Assembly (NCBI RefSeq): GCF_026427715.1
Contig: NZ_CP107558.1
Coordinates: 2,455,001-2,519,000, forward strand
Reading direction: 5' to 3'
Length of the DNA: 64,000 nucleotides
Source: Methylocystis sp. MJC1
GTDB lineage: Bacteria > Pseudomonadota > Alphaproteobacteria > Rhizobiales > Beijerinckiaceae
The position numbers and the translations under genes are program-made. The notes under the pieces were generated by a model. That model ran no database searches and was not told where the DNA came from. It saw only the letters and a program-made list of their open reading frames with translations. This document shows, piece by piece, positions 51,271-60,510 of the stretch (its first letter is position 1; each line of letters opens with the position of its first letter).

Positions 51271-53847
51271 ATGGAGACTAATCCGCCGGAGCGAGCCAGG
51301 GGGCGGATCAGCAGGTTTTATCTCCGATGGGCGCTGGTCCCGATTGTCTTGGCGTCGGGTTTCGCCGGCCTTGGATATGAAATCGTTTGGACCCGCATGT
51401 TGAGCCTTGCGCTCGGTAGCGAGATGATGGCCGTGCTCGGGGTCGTCGCAGGGTTTTTCAGCGGATTGGCTCTGGGCGCCTTCGTTCTCGATCCGTTGAT
51501 CAGGAAAGCGCGAGCGCCCTGTCGCGCCTATGCGGCTCTCGAAGCCGCGATCGGGACTTGGGCTGTCGTGAGCGCCTGGCTGCTTCCGGGCGCCGCTCGG
51601 ATCATGCCGGAGTTGGTTGGCGCCGAGCCGTCGCCGCTTGCGCTGTGGTTCGCCAGCTTTGCCCTGCCGGCGCTGGCGCTTCTCCCGGCGACGGCGGCGA
51701 TGGGCGGAACGCTGACCGCGCTCGACCGTCTTACCGCGACGATCGAGGGCGACGCCCATGCGAGCGCCGGCGTCTATGGAGCCAACACCGCCGGCGCCGT
51801 CGCGGGCGCCCTGGCCTGCGCATTTCTTCTCGTGCCGCAACTGGGCTTGTCGAACACGCTCTTTGGCCTTGCCGGATTGAACGCGCTCTGCGCTTTCGGC
51901 GCCCTCGCCTTGCAAAGAGACACCGACGAAGCGGCGGAGCCGACGATCTTGCGGCCGGCGCCGGACGGTGCGCGGCGCCTGACGATCACCTTGTTTGCGA
52001 CGGGCTTGCTTGGGATCGCCTTCGAAACGCTCGTCGTTCGGCTTGCGGCGCAAATCCTTCAGGATACCGTCTACACTTTTGCCGCCCTGCTTGCCGCCTA
52101 CCTTCTTGGCGTCGCGGCCGGCGGGCTGCTGTGGCAAAGGTTCGGGCGGCAAGGCGATCACTCGAGCCTCGGCTGGCTTTTGGCGGCGAGCGCTTTTTCC
52201 TGCCTTTTGACCGCAGCTTTCGCGCCCTTTGGCACACCCCTTGCCGAAGGCGCCGCGGCAAGCGGCGTCATTGGCGAATTTGCGGTTGCGATCGCGTTTT
52301 TCTTGCTCCCATCATGCGCAATGGGCGCTCTGTTCGGCTATTTGGCTCAGCAAGCGCGTGACGCGCGTGGTTCGCTGGGCTGGGCCGTCGGCGTCAATAG
52401 CCTCGGGGCCGCGCTGGCCCCGCTGGCGACCGCGCTCATTCTCATTCCCAGCTTCGGCGTCTGGCGTGCGCTGGCGCTGGTGGCGCTCGGCTATCTGCTG
52501 TTGCTTCCACTACGCCAGGCGTCGCTTATCGCTCTTGCCGCGCCCGCTCTGCTCGGCGTGTTTTTATTCATAAGGCCCGAGCCGTCCTTGATACGGCCGC
52601 CCAATGGCGGCGCCGTGCTGGCGACACGCGAGGGGCCGATGGCGACGGCGAGCGTCGTCGATGATGCAGCGGGCGTGCGCTATCTCGATATCAACGGTCA
52701 TTTTCGCATGGGCGGCACGAGCTCCGCCCGTTCGGATTATCGGCAGGCGATATTGCCGCTGCTTCTACATCCGGCGCCACATCGGGCCCTGTTCCTGGGC
52801 GTCGGCACGGGCGCGACGCTCATAGGCGGCGCGATGATGCCCGGCGTCGAGGCGCATGGGGTGGAGCTTCTTCCCGAAGTGGTGGAGTTGCTGCCCTGGT
52901 TCGCCAATGAGACGCAAAGCGTCGCGCTTCCCAAAGTGACTGTCGCCGATGCGCGTCGTTACGTCACCGCCGATCGCGAACATCACGATGTCATTATCGC
53001 CGACCTCTTCCACCCCGCTCTGGACGGCAGCGGCGCGCTCTACACCACCGAGCATTTCGCCGCGGTGCGAGAGAGATTGGCCCCCGGCGGGATTTTTTGC
53101 CAGTGGCTGCCTTTGTATCAACTCGATCTGCCCTCGCTACGCGCCATTATTCGCAGCTTTCTGGAAGTCTATCCGGGCGGCTCAGCTTGGCTCAATCATT
53201 ATAGCGTGCGAACGCCGATGCTGGCCCTCGTCGGTCCGCGCGACGCGGGTGCGCCCGCGTTCGACACGCTTGCAACAAGACTCGACGAACCTTCGCTCGC
53301 TGCTGTCGTCAGACCGCTCGGGTTTATCGCGCCAATCGACCTCCTCGGGCAATTTTTAGGTGGACCGCGCGCTTTGGCGGCTTTCGCTGGGGACGGGCCG
53401 CGTAACACTGACGACAGGCCTTTCGTGACCTTCGACGCGCATCGCAATGTGGCTGCATTGACCGCCCCGCCGTGGAAGACTCTGCTCGCCGTCTCGCGCG
53501 GGATGATCACTGACGCTGGCGAGCTATTGCCTGCCGGAAGGCAAGACGCTTTTGCCGCGCGTCTCGCCTCCTATTGGCGCGCGCGCAATCGCTTTCTGGA
53601 GGCCGGCGCGGCCTTGCCGGGAGAACCGCGCGGGCGCGCTCTGATCGACGCCGCATCGCAAGGGCTACTCGAGACGCTCCGGCAGAGTGAAGAGTTCGAG
53701 CCGGCTTACGGCCCTCTGATCAGCATGGCGCGAGCGTTGATTGCGTCGGACCGCGCCGCAGGCGTCGCGCTGCTGCGCGAGATCGACGCCGCGGCGCCTA
53801 TGCGCGGCGCCGCTCGCGAACTGCTGGCAAGGGACGCCAGCCGGTGA
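51271..53847 (+). CDS. Membrane-fused spermidine-synthase-like protein
   Basis: An 858-residue protein. Residues 1-430 hold about ten to twelve transmembrane helices of the type fused to spermidine synthases (SGFAGLGYEIVWTRMLSLAL, GLALGAFVLDPLIRKARAP, GVYGANTAGAVAGALACAFL). Residues about 440-700 form a SAM-methyltransferase fold like polyamine aminopropyltransferase: ALFLGVGTGATLIGGAMM, AHGVELLPEVVELL, DVIIADLFHPALDGSGALYT, GGIFCQWLPLYQL. The substrate-binding acidic residues of true SpeE are not all evident, so the activity may differ. A further ~150 residues form a helical C-terminal tail. It probably acts on a substrate at the inner membrane. GGGGC precedes the ATG. Confidence 0.85.
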   Translation: METNPPERARGRISRFYLRWALVPIVLASGFAGLGYEIVWTRMLSLALGSEMMAVLGVVAGFFSGLALGAFVLDPLIRKARAPCRAYAALEAAIGTWAVVSAWLLPGAARIMPELVGAEPSPLALWFASFALPALALLPATAAMGGTLTALDRLTATIEGDAHASAGVYGANTAGAVAGALACAFLLVPQLGLSNTLFGLAGLNALCAFGALALQRDTDEAAEPTILRPAPDGARRLTITLFATGLLGIAFETLVVRLAAQILQDTVYTFAALLAAYLLGVAAGGLLWQRFGRQGDHSSLGWLLAASAFSCLLTAAFAPFGTPLAEGAAASGVIGEFAVAIAFFLLPSCAMGALFGYLAQQARDARGSLGWAVGVNSLGAALAPLATALILIPSFGVWRALALVALGYLLLLPLRQASLIALAAPALLGVFLFIRPEPSLIRPPNGGAVLATREGPMATASVVDDAAGVRYLDINGHFRMGGTSSARSDYRQAILPLLLHPAPHRALFLGVGTGATLIGGAMMPGVEAHGVELLPEVVELLPWFANETQSVALPKVTVADARRYVTADREHHDVIIADLFHPALDGSGALYTTEHFAAVRERLAPGGIFCQWLPLYQLDLPSLRAIIRSFLEVYPGGSAWLNHYSVRTPMLALVGPRDAGAPAFDTLATRLDEPSLAAVVRPLGFIAPIDLLGQFLGGPRALAAFAGDGPRNTDDRPFVTFDAHRNVAALTAPPWKTLLAVSRGMITDAGELLPAGRQDAFAARLASYWRARNRFLEAGAALPGEPRGRALIDAASQGLLETLRQSEEFEPAYGPLISMARALIASDRAAGVALLREIDAAAPMRGAARELLARDASR

Positions 53848-53873
53848 CGCCTTGCGAATGACGGACAAGACTC

Positions 53874-54497
53874 TCACGGCGTGAATTTGATCTCGTAGCC
53901 CCAGCAATCCAGCCTGTCAGGGATGGCGTTGAGCGCCACTGTGACTCTGACGTCGCCCTGGTTCTTCGGAACCTCGTGATAGAGGTAGCTTGGGAACAAA
54001 ATCAGGTCCCCCGGCTCGGCCTCGGGCACCACATATTTTCCGGCGTTGAACGGCCCCACTGCCGCCGAGCGCGTGTGATGCCGAAAAGAAAATTCGAATC
54101 CGCCCGGCGGCCGGACAAACGCCGTGCGGCTGCCGGGATGCGACGGCGTGAGATAAAAAACGCCCGACGCAAAACTATTGGCGTGCGAATGAAGCGCCTG
54201 GCTGCCGCCGGGCTCCAGCACATTCGTCCACATTTCCTTGATGGTCCACTGCAGCCGCTCGCCAAAGAGGAGCGCGCCGAAGTCGGCGAGCTTGGGAATC
54301 GCCAGCTCGGAGAGCTGCTCGAACAGCTTATTGTGGCGCGGGTCGGAGATCTGGGTGTGAAAGAGTTGATCCGACCGTAGATTTTTCTCGATCGGCGCGT
54401 CGCGAATTGCGGCGACAGCCGCGGCCACCAACTCCGGGCTCAACACGCCCGGACAACGCATGAGCGGAATGGGAAAGAGCGGTTCGACTTGATCCAT
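53874..54497 (-). CDS. 2OG-Fe(II) oxygenase-like protein (TIGR02466 type)
   Basis: A 207-residue protein of the putative 2-oxoglutarate/Fe(II) oxygenase family. The double-stranded beta-helix residues are visible: His-x-His in ALHSHANSFASGVFYL, GDLILFPSYLYHEVPKN with the distal His, and the Arg in DVRVTVALNAI. The start matches the family (MDQVEPLFPIPLMRCPGVLS). The substrate is unknown; relatives occur in many marine and soil bacteria and in phages. Convergent with the spermidine-synthase-like gene. Confidence 0.88.
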   Translation of the reverse strand: MDQVEPLFPIPLMRCPGVLSPELVAAAVAAIRDAPIEKNLRSDQLFHTQISDPRHNKLFEQLSELAIPKLADFGALLFGERLQWTIKEMWTNVLEPGGSQALHSHANSFASGVFYLTPSHPGSRTAFVRPPGGFEFSFRHHTRSAAVGPFNAGKYVVPEAEPGDLILFPSYLYHEVPKNQGDVRVTVALNAIPDRLDCWGYEIKFTP

Positions 54498-54564
54498 GGC
54501 TGAGTGACTCTGCGCTGCTTGATCGCCGTTTATGAACGCTTATGCGAAGATTGCACAAGGGGCG

Positions 54565-55062
54565 TCAGTGGCGAGATTTCTCATGCGCGTGTTTGCTCTC
54601 CGCAGCTTTGGAGCGCTCCGGCTGTTTCGCTGGCAATTGATCGGGCCGAAGGACGTCGATCTTGTCGTTTGCGGCGTGACGCTGCTCGCGAACCTCATCC
54701 GCAGCGCGCTCCGCCCAATAGAGGCAGTCGTCGAATTCGCCATTTCCGGCTTCGGCCATCGACTGATGCAGGTGTCGCTCAACGATATAGCGGGACGGAT
54801 GATCCGCAGGCAAAGGGTTAGCCAAGGCCCGCGCTTTGTCGACAGCGGCCACGCAATCTTCCTTGGTCGGCTCGTCATCGGCTGCGCTTGCTTCTGTCGC
54901 GGTTGGCGCGACTGCCAGGTCCGCGGCCGCCTCGACAGGAGCCGGCGCCGCTTGCGTGACTTTGGCTGCAACATCCTCTTCGGGCGCAAATCGCCACAAG
55001 GCGGCAGCCAGGACGCCGATCGCCAAGGCGAGGAGAAGGGGGAGAAGAGACTGGAGGCGCAA
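54565..55062 (-). CDS. Membrane-anchored hypothetical protein
   Basis: A 165-residue protein with an N-terminal signal anchor (RLQSLLPLLLALAIGVLAAA), an Ala-rich linker, and a small helical domain with two Cys (EPTKEDCVAAVDKARALANP and NGEFDDCLYWAERAADEVRE) that may form a disulfide in the periplasm; it ends in a His/Lys-rich tail. A pattern with Cys in two helices separated by HPSRYIVERHLHQSM occurs in other alphaproteobacterial hypothetical proteins. It lies next to the DUF3604 gene on the same strand, 83 bp away. Confidence 0.7.
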   Translation of the reverse strand: MRLQSLLPLLLALAIGVLAAALWRFAPEEDVAAKVTQAAPAPVEAAADLAVAPTATEASAADDEPTKEDCVAAVDKARALANPLPADHPSRYIVERHLHQSMAEAGNGEFDDCLYWAERAADEVREQRHAANDKIDVLRPDQLPAKQPERSKAAESKHAHEKSRH

Positions 55063-55145
55063 AATTCAGGAACCCGGTTAGCAGAATGGAAAGCCGGCGG
55101 CGCACACGACGCCGCCGGCATTAGTTTCGTTCTCGAGCCGCGAGA

Positions 55146-57140
55146 TTAGTCGCGCTCGGCGTGCTGCTCGTCGTCGTGATCGTCGTGATCGTGCTTGCCG
55201 AGACGCTTCGCGAGTTCCGCATTCTTCTCGACGAGGAGCTTGGGCGAGCCCGCGGGCCGGAAGAAGATCGGGTTCGCATAGAACCAGAGGTTCGACCACG
55301 CCTGAACGTCGTGAGTCACCTTCTTCACGCCGCCAACGGATTCGAGATGGGCGGGGCAAGCGGGATCCGCGCAATCGACGAGAGCGTTGTTCTTGTCGAG
55401 CAGCGGATTGCCGGCGGCGTCCGTCACATTCGGGGTCGCAAGCGGGATATTCGTGCCGCGCGCGCGAATATAACCCGGCTCCGATCCCATTTTCAGGGTC
55501 GCCTCGAAGGACAGGCGGACCGAACCGTCGGCCAGCTTCTTCGACTTCATGTCCTTGGAGACGATCTGCTGATAGAGCTTCGCGTTCGGATTGTAGACGA
55601 TGTCGGCGCCGGCGACGCCCGCGGCGTTCGAGACCGCGTAGCCAGCATCGCCCGGCTGGAGGACGCCGGTGATCTTGCTGGTGATCAGATCGACGTGATC
55701 GAGCGACGGCTTGTCGAGCGGCTGCTTGAGGCCGACCTGCGCCAACAGCGGGTTAGCGAAGCTATAGGGGCTGTTGTTCTTGGCCGGGATGGTCATTTCC
55801 ATCTCGATCTTGATCGTCTCGCCGGGCTTGGCGACGATGGTTTCGCCCATCGTCTTCCACTCGCCCTCCGGGCCCTTGGCGCGGAAGACCAGATCGGGGC
55901 CGACGACGTCGCCGCCCACCGAATAGGAATTGCCCCTCCGCATGCCGTCGACGATGGACTGATTACGGAAGCCTTCGGTCTTGGGGACATAGAGCTTCGA
56001 GTATTCACCCGGAATAAAGTCCGCCGTGGTGGCGCGGTCACGCGCGCCGAAGGCGCCGCGCGAATGCCAGTCGGAGCTGATGAACATGAAGAAGTTGCGG
56101 CCCTCGCCCAGCATGCCGTCCCAGAGGCCGCCGATCTTCGCGTTGTAAACGCCGACCATGCCGTAAGTGCCGCCGCCAACCGCGTTGGGGCCATAGGAGC
56201 CCGAGCCGCCGGTGAGTCCGCCCTCGGCCATATGGCCGGGCGATTCGATGCCGAAGGCGACCGTCGGCCCCGCATTGTTGAAGTCGCGGAAGTGCTCGAT
56301 GTTATAGCCCTTGCTGGCGGTCGCCGAGAACGGGCCCTGGCGTTCGGTATGCGTGGGGACCGCATAGGACTGCAGCGGGAAATTCGCCTGCAGCCACTTG
56401 ACGCCCTCGAGCGCCTTGCCATGGCCGGCGACGCCGCTGTTGTTGACGGTGTCCTTGCCGGTCCAGATCGGATTGCCATTGGCGTCGACCGGGCCGATGG
56501 CGTCGCCGTCGTTGCGGTCGAAGCGGAATTCGAATTCGGCCATCTTGTCGGCGTTGCCGCCGCCGTTGCGCGGGCGCTGACCCGCGATCACCGCGACGTC
56601 CGTATGCTCATGGCCGGGCACGACCCATTCCAGGCCTTCCACGAGCACCTTGTTGTACTGCGCGGTGCGATCGATGATGACCGGATATTCCAATTCCTTG
56701 ATCGACTGCCAGCGCCACATCTGCGCGCTGGTCCCCGTTCCATTCGGGGTGCCCTTGAGGCTGGTGATCGTGATGCCCTGGATCGTCTGGCCGAGCGTCT
56801 GCGACCAATAGGTCGTGGTTTCGCCCGGCAGATTGGCGCTCGTGTCGGCGAAGCGGCAGTCGCGATTGCCGGAGCCACCATGGTTGCCGAGCGTGAACCA
56901 GTCGAGATCGAAATTCACGCCGCCAGCAGGCGCCGCGCCCTTGCCGACCGCGCGATCGATCGTATAGCCCGCGGCTACCGAGCCGTCGGTGCAGGTGTTG
57001 TGGTTGTGCATGTCGCCGGCGACATACGGATTGTTCTTGCGGTGGCCTTCGTTGCTTTTTTCAGCCGTGGCGGACGAAGCGCCAAAAGCGAGCGAAACAG
57101 ACGCCGCCGTCAGCAAGAGCGCCTTTGTGGAACGCTGCAT
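55146..57140 (-). CDS. Exported DUF3604 protein with His/Asp-rich C-terminus
   Basis: A 664-residue secreted protein: signal peptide (MQRSTKALLLTAASVSLAFG, cleavage near ATA), then a DUF3604 domain with a PHP-like start, NPYVAGDMHNHNTCTDGSVA, and further His/Asp sites (LDWFTLGNHGGSGNRDCRFA, ISSDWHSRGAFGARDRATTA). PHP proteins are metal-dependent phosphoesterases; DUF3604 proteins have no proven activity. The last residues, KHDHDDHDDEQHAERD, can bind metal. I chose the ATG at 57140 with GAGGGG upstream. It is divergent from an operon of an isomerase, three HupE/UreJ-like proteins and a TonB receptor, and relatives often sit beside such genes. A role in periplasmic metal handling is inference. 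Confidence 0.85.
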   Translation of the reverse strand: MQRSTKALLLTAASVSLAFGASSATAEKSNEGHRKNNPYVAGDMHNHNTCTDGSVAAGYTIDRAVGKGAAPAGGVNFDLDWFTLGNHGGSGNRDCRFADTSANLPGETTTYWSQTLGQTIQGITITSLKGTPNGTGTSAQMWRWQSIKELEYPVIIDRTAQYNKVLVEGLEWVVPGHEHTDVAVIAGQRPRNGGGNADKMAEFEFRFDRNDGDAIGPVDANGNPIWTGKDTVNNSGVAGHGKALEGVKWLQANFPLQSYAVPTHTERQGPFSATASKGYNIEHFRDFNNAGPTVAFGIESPGHMAEGGLTGGSGSYGPNAVGGGTYGMVGVYNAKIGGLWDGMLGEGRNFFMFISSDWHSRGAFGARDRATTADFIPGEYSKLYVPKTEGFRNQSIVDGMRRGNSYSVGGDVVGPDLVFRAKGPEGEWKTMGETIVAKPGETIKIEMEMTIPAKNNSPYSFANPLLAQVGLKQPLDKPSLDHVDLITSKITGVLQPGDAGYAVSNAAGVAGADIVYNPNAKLYQQIVSKDMKSKKLADGSVRLSFEATLKMGSEPGYIRARGTNIPLATPNVTDAAGNPLLDKNNALVDCADPACPAHLESVGGVKKVTHDVQAWSNLWFYANPIFFRPAGSPKLLVEKNAELAKRLGKHDHDDHDDEQHAERD

Positions 57141-57431
57141 GATAACCCCTCGATAAAATCGACCCAACCCCGGGCGAACGCCCGTGGATGGCGCGGCAAG
57201 TAAGGGGTGAAAACAACAGACGTGTGAATGTTTTTTTACAGTGGGGCTGGTTTTAGCCCTTGATCGAATAAATGAATTTTTCGTTCGCCCCGGTGACAGA
57301 ACGTTTGTGGCGATGCATAAGGAGCCCCGTCAACTCGGCGCAAGAACTTCTACGTCGAAGACGAAAGAGAGAGCCGCCCCCTGTCACAGGTCGGCAATAA
57401 AACATTACAGGGCGAAGCGAGCGAGGAAAGG

Positions 57432-58250
57432 ATGTCGACCCCACAATCGACTGGTTCAGCGTTAACGAGAACTCTTTTGCGCGAGCCTTTGCTTCATTTT
57501 GCCGTCATCGGGGCTCTGATCTTCGCACTGGATGCGGCATTGCATCCGCCGCCGAAAGACGAACGCGTCATCACTGTATCGAAGGCGCTACGCCAGTCCT
57601 TCATCGACAGTTTCGACGAGGACAAGGAGCGCCAGCCCACAGACGCCCAGTTGCAGAAAATGATCGACAGCTGGGTTGCAAGCGAAATTCTATATCGCGA
57701 GGGAAAAGCGCTCGGCGTGGATCGCGGCGACGACACGATCCGCGATCGGATCGCCTATAAGCTTCAATTGCTCATTTTCGATCAGATCCGACTGCCACAG
57801 CCAACCGAAAAAGATTTACGCGACTGGTTCGAGAAGAACAGAGACCGGTTCGACGAACCGGAGCGCGTCGGCTTTTATCTGACGCCTGCGGCCGACGAGG
57901 TCACGGCGCGCCGGCAGCTGGAAGAAATCCGCGGCCAGCACGAGTCGGAAGAGCTTCAAAAGCAGACGCGCGCAATTCTCGCGCGCCCGATCGGCAGCAT
58001 TGCGCCGGCGTTCGGCGAAAAATTCCGCGACGCGCTTCTCGAGCTCCCGCAGGGAGAATGGGCCGCGCTCCAATCAAAGGAGGGATGGCATGTCGCGCGG
58101 CTCGACTCGCGCCGTCCTGGTCAGCGCGCAAATTTCGACGATTTCCGCGACGAAACCCTGCGCCTGTGGCGCGCGGATGAAACGCGCACGCGCGCCTGGG
58201 AGGCCGTCAACCGATTGAAGGCGTCCTATACAGTGCGGATAGAGCAGTGA
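57432..58250 (+). CDS. Parvulin-type peptidyl-prolyl isomerase, membrane-anchored
   Basis: A 272-residue protein with one N-terminal membrane helix (PLLHFAVIGALIFALDAALH), a SurA/PpiD-like N-terminal chaperone domain (residues about 45-130: QLQKMIDSWVASEILYREGK) and a parvulin-like domain (ERVGFYLTPAADEVTARRQL ... ALLELPQGEWAALQSKEGWH). The isomerase domain is short and lacks some canonical residues, so chaperone action may matter more. It overlaps the following HupE-like gene by ATGA and is the first gene of the operon, which suggests it helps fold exported parts of this system. Confidence 0.85.
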   Translation: MSTPQSTGSALTRTLLREPLLHFAVIGALIFALDAALHPPPKDERVITVSKALRQSFIDSFDEDKERQPTDAQLQKMIDSWVASEILYREGKALGVDRGDDTIRDRIAYKLQLLIFDQIRLPQPTEKDLRDWFEKNRDRFDEPERVGFYLTPAADEVTARRQLEEIRGQHESEELQKQTRAILARPIGSIAPAFGEKFRDALLELPQGEWAALQSKEGWHVARLDSRRPGQRANFDDFRDETLRLWRADETRTRAWEAVNRLKASYTVRIEQ

Positions 58251-59227
58251 GCGCCTTGCTGAGACGTCTTGCCGCCCTACTGGTTTTCGCGGGGACAATG
58301 CTTCCTCTTGCGCTTCACGCCCATGAAACGTCGTTGGGCGTGCTCGAATTTCGCGAGGTGCGCGCTGGCGCCTTCGTCGGCCGCTGGACGATGGAGCCCT
58401 CGATCGGCGCGGCGCGCGTCGATCTTCGCGCGCCCGCTCACTGCTTTCTGCGATTGCCGGAATTGAACTGCGGCGAAAAAGGCCTCGTCGGCCCGATCAC
58501 GATCGGCAACCTCGGCGCGAACATGTCCGCGGCGCTGATCAAGATCATTCCCATCGCGGGCGAAGAGCGCAGCTACACGCTTACCACGGCCAATCCCACC
58601 GTCACCGTTCTCGGTCAGGGAGCGCCAACGCTTCAAAGCTGGATCGAGCTCGGCGTCACTTACGTCAACTACGGTATCGATCACATCCTGCTCGGCGCCG
58701 ATCATTTGCTGTTCGTTCTCGGTCTGATCTGGATCGTGGGCGGCGGCTGGCGGCTGGTGAAGACCATCACCGCCTTCACGGTCGGCCATAGCGCCTCGCT
58801 GGCCGCCACGGCTTTCGGGCTGATCGGCGTGCCGGAACGGCCTTTGAACGCCTGTATTGCCCTCAGCATCGTTTTTGTCGGCGTCGAAATCGTAAAGAAG
58901 CAACGCGGCGAAACGAGCCTGACCGAGCGCTACCCCTGGGCCGTCGCGGGCGCGTTCGGACTCGTCCATGGCATAGGTTTCGCGAGCGCGCTTGCAGCAT
59001 TGGGGATCGAGCGCCGCCTGCTGCCGGCGGCCCTCGCCTTTTTCAATGTCGGCGTCGAGATCGGGCAGCTTGCATTCGTTCTCTTGGCGCTCGCTCTCAT
59101 TTGGGCGCACCGTCGTCTCGGCGCCTTGCTGCCGGAAAGGGCCGCCTTCGTTCCGGCTTACGCGGTCGGTTCCGTTGCAATGTTCTGGTTCATCGGCCGC
59201 TTGTTGCGCGTTCTGGCAATCGGCTGA
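58247..59227 (+). CDS. HupE/UreJ_2-type membrane protein, long form
   Basis: A 326-residue protein: signal peptide (LLVFAGTMLPLALHAHE), a periplasmic domain of about 120 residues (ETSLGVLEFREVRAGAFVGR) and then six or seven membrane helices with the family motif NYGIDHILLGADHLLFVLGL followed by ITAFTVGHSASLAATAFG and FGLVHGIGFASALAALGI. His and Asp in these motifs are probable metal ligands. HupE/UreJ proteins are proposed nickel or cobalt permeases; no hydrogenase or urease genes are near. It overlaps the isomerase gene by ATGA. Confidence 0.88.
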   Translation: MSALLRRLAALLVFAGTMLPLALHAHETSLGVLEFREVRAGAFVGRWTMEPSIGAARVDLRAPAHCFLRLPELNCGEKGLVGPITIGNLGANMSAALIKIIPIAGEERSYTLTTANPTVTVLGQGAPTLQSWIELGVTYVNYGIDHILLGADHLLFVLGLIWIVGGGWRLVKTITAFTVGHSASLAATAFGLIGVPERPLNACIALSIVFVGVEIVKKQRGETSLTERYPWAVAGAFGLVHGIGFASALAALGIERRLLPAALAFFNVGVEIGQLAFVLLALALIWAHRRLGALLPERAAFVPAYAVGSVAMFWFIGRLLRVLAIG

Positions 59228-59240
59228 GTGGAGCGTCCTC

Positions 59241-59840
59241 ATGTCCCATTACCGTCGGTCCGTTTTTTCGATCCTGATCTATTGGGGGATCGCCTCTCAG
59301 GCCGTCGCACATGAGCAGGCAGGCGTCGAGGGCGGTCTCGCCAGCGGCTTGCTCCACCCACTGAGCGGGGCCGATCATCTGATCGCCATGGTCGCCGTCG
59401 GCCTGTGGGGCGCGCAACTCGGCGCGCCGGCGATATGGCTGCTGCCGATCACCTTTCCGCTGGTCATGGCGATTGGTGGGGTTCTCGGCGTTTTGCATAT
59501 TCCGCTGCCCGCCCCTGAATTGGCGATCGCGCTTTCCGCTCTTGTTCTTGGCGCGGTCGTTGCGACCCGCTTTCGCGCGCCGCTTGCTGCTTCCGCAGTT
59601 CTCGTTGGGCTCTTCGCGATCTTCCACGGACATGCGCATGGCGTTGAGCTTCCGAGCGCCGCGCATCCCCTGGCCTATGGCGTGGGCTTCGTCACGGCCA
59701 CCGGCCTGCTTCATCTGTGTGGAATCGTTATCGGCGCTTTGTCGCGCTGGCCGCTGGGCGAAAGGCTGATCCAGGCGCTCGGCGCCGCAATCGCCGCGCT
59801 CGGCTGTTACTTTCTAGCGCTCAGCGTGGGAGCCGCCTGA
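59241..59840 (+). CDS. HupE/UreJ family metal permease-like protein
   Basis: A 199-residue classical HupE/UreJ protein with a signal peptide ending QAVAHEQAG, and helices carrying the motifs GLLHPLSGADHLIAMVAVGL and LFAIFHGHAHGVELP, both His-rich and typical for this family of Ni/Co transporters. The ATG at 59241 is preceded by GGAG. It follows the long HupE-like gene by 13 bp and overlaps the next gene by one base. Metal specificity is unknown. Confidence 0.92.
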   Translation: MSHYRRSVFSILIYWGIASQAVAHEQAGVEGGLASGLLHPLSGADHLIAMVAVGLWGAQLGAPAIWLLPITFPLVMAIGGVLGVLHIPLPAPELAIALSALVLGAVVATRFRAPLAASAVLVGLFAIFHGHAHGVELPSAAHPLAYGVGFVTATGLLHLCGIVIGALSRWPLGERLIQALGAAIAALGCYFLALSVGAA

Positions 59841-60457
59841 TGGCAAGCTGGCGAACAAAGGCCTTTACCGCCGCAGCGGCGCTGCTCCTTTGGGCAGGGC
59901 CAGCGGACGCGCACATCATCGGCGCGCGGCTCGGCGATTTTTACGCGGGCGCGGCGCATCCTTTGTCCGATCTTCAAGACGTCCTTCTTTGGGTGGGCCT
60001 GGGCTTACTTGCGGGCGCGCAGGGGCCATCGGCGGCGAGGCCGCTCGTCTTGTTGTTCCCACTGGGGCTTCTCGCCGGCTTGGGCCTGCATATGGCCACG
60101 AATGTCTCGTTCGACGACGCATTGGCGGCCGCGGGAACGCTTGTGGCGCTCGGCCTACTGTTAGCGACAGAGCTGCGCATTCACCGGGTCCTTCTCGCCG
60201 CAATGGCGATCGGACTGGCCGTCATGCGCGGCGCGTCCAACGCCAGCGGCATGACGCAAGAGACCAACGCCCTTCTCTTTGCCGCCGGATTAGCGCTCGC
60301 GGGCTATGTCACAATCACGCTATTTATGGCTGCTACAGCCGAGTTCAAGAAAGGGGACGCCAACTCCCCAGCCTGGCGACGTATCGCATTGCGCGCTCTT
60401 GGCAGCTGGATCGCCGCCATTGGACTGATGATGGGCGGGCTTGCCTTCGCGCCTTGA
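59840..60457 (+). CDS. HupE/UreJ-like membrane protein, third copy, divergent
   Basis: A 205-residue membrane protein with a signal peptide (TKAFTAAAALLLWAGPADAH) and about six helices. HIIGARLGDFYAGAAHPLSD resembles the GLxHPLxGxDH motif of HupE but has lost some His and Asp residues (HPLSDLQD), so it is a diverged member or a partner subunit. It starts by overlapping the preceding stop (TGATG), so the three membrane proteins are translated together. Role unclear. Confidence 0.75.
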   Translation: MASWRTKAFTAAAALLLWAGPADAHIIGARLGDFYAGAAHPLSDLQDVLLWVGLGLLAGAQGPSAARPLVLLFPLGLLAGLGLHMATNVSFDDALAAAGTLVALGLLLATELRIHRVLLAAMAIGLAVMRGASNASGMTQETNALLFAAGLALAGYVTITLFMAATAEFKKGDANSPAWRRIALRALGSWIAAIGLMMGGLAFAP

Positions 60458-60510
60458 CCGGCGAAGCCCGAATCTCGGGCCGCGTCCAAGAATGGGCCCC
60501 GCAAAGTCCG

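Noticed and set aside
55161..57203. 680-residue open frame on the plus strand
   Set aside because: Exact antisense of the DUF3604 gene, which has a signal peptide and family motifs; the plus-strand product has none.
58247..60457. Hydrogenase or urease accessory operon
   Set aside because: HupE/UreJ names suggest it, but no hydrogenase, urease, Hyp or Ure gene is in the window; only the membrane family can be supported.
59890..60510. N-terminal extension of the TonB receptor frame
   Set aside because: It overlaps the third HupE-like gene in another frame. A signal peptide begins at the ATG at 60511.
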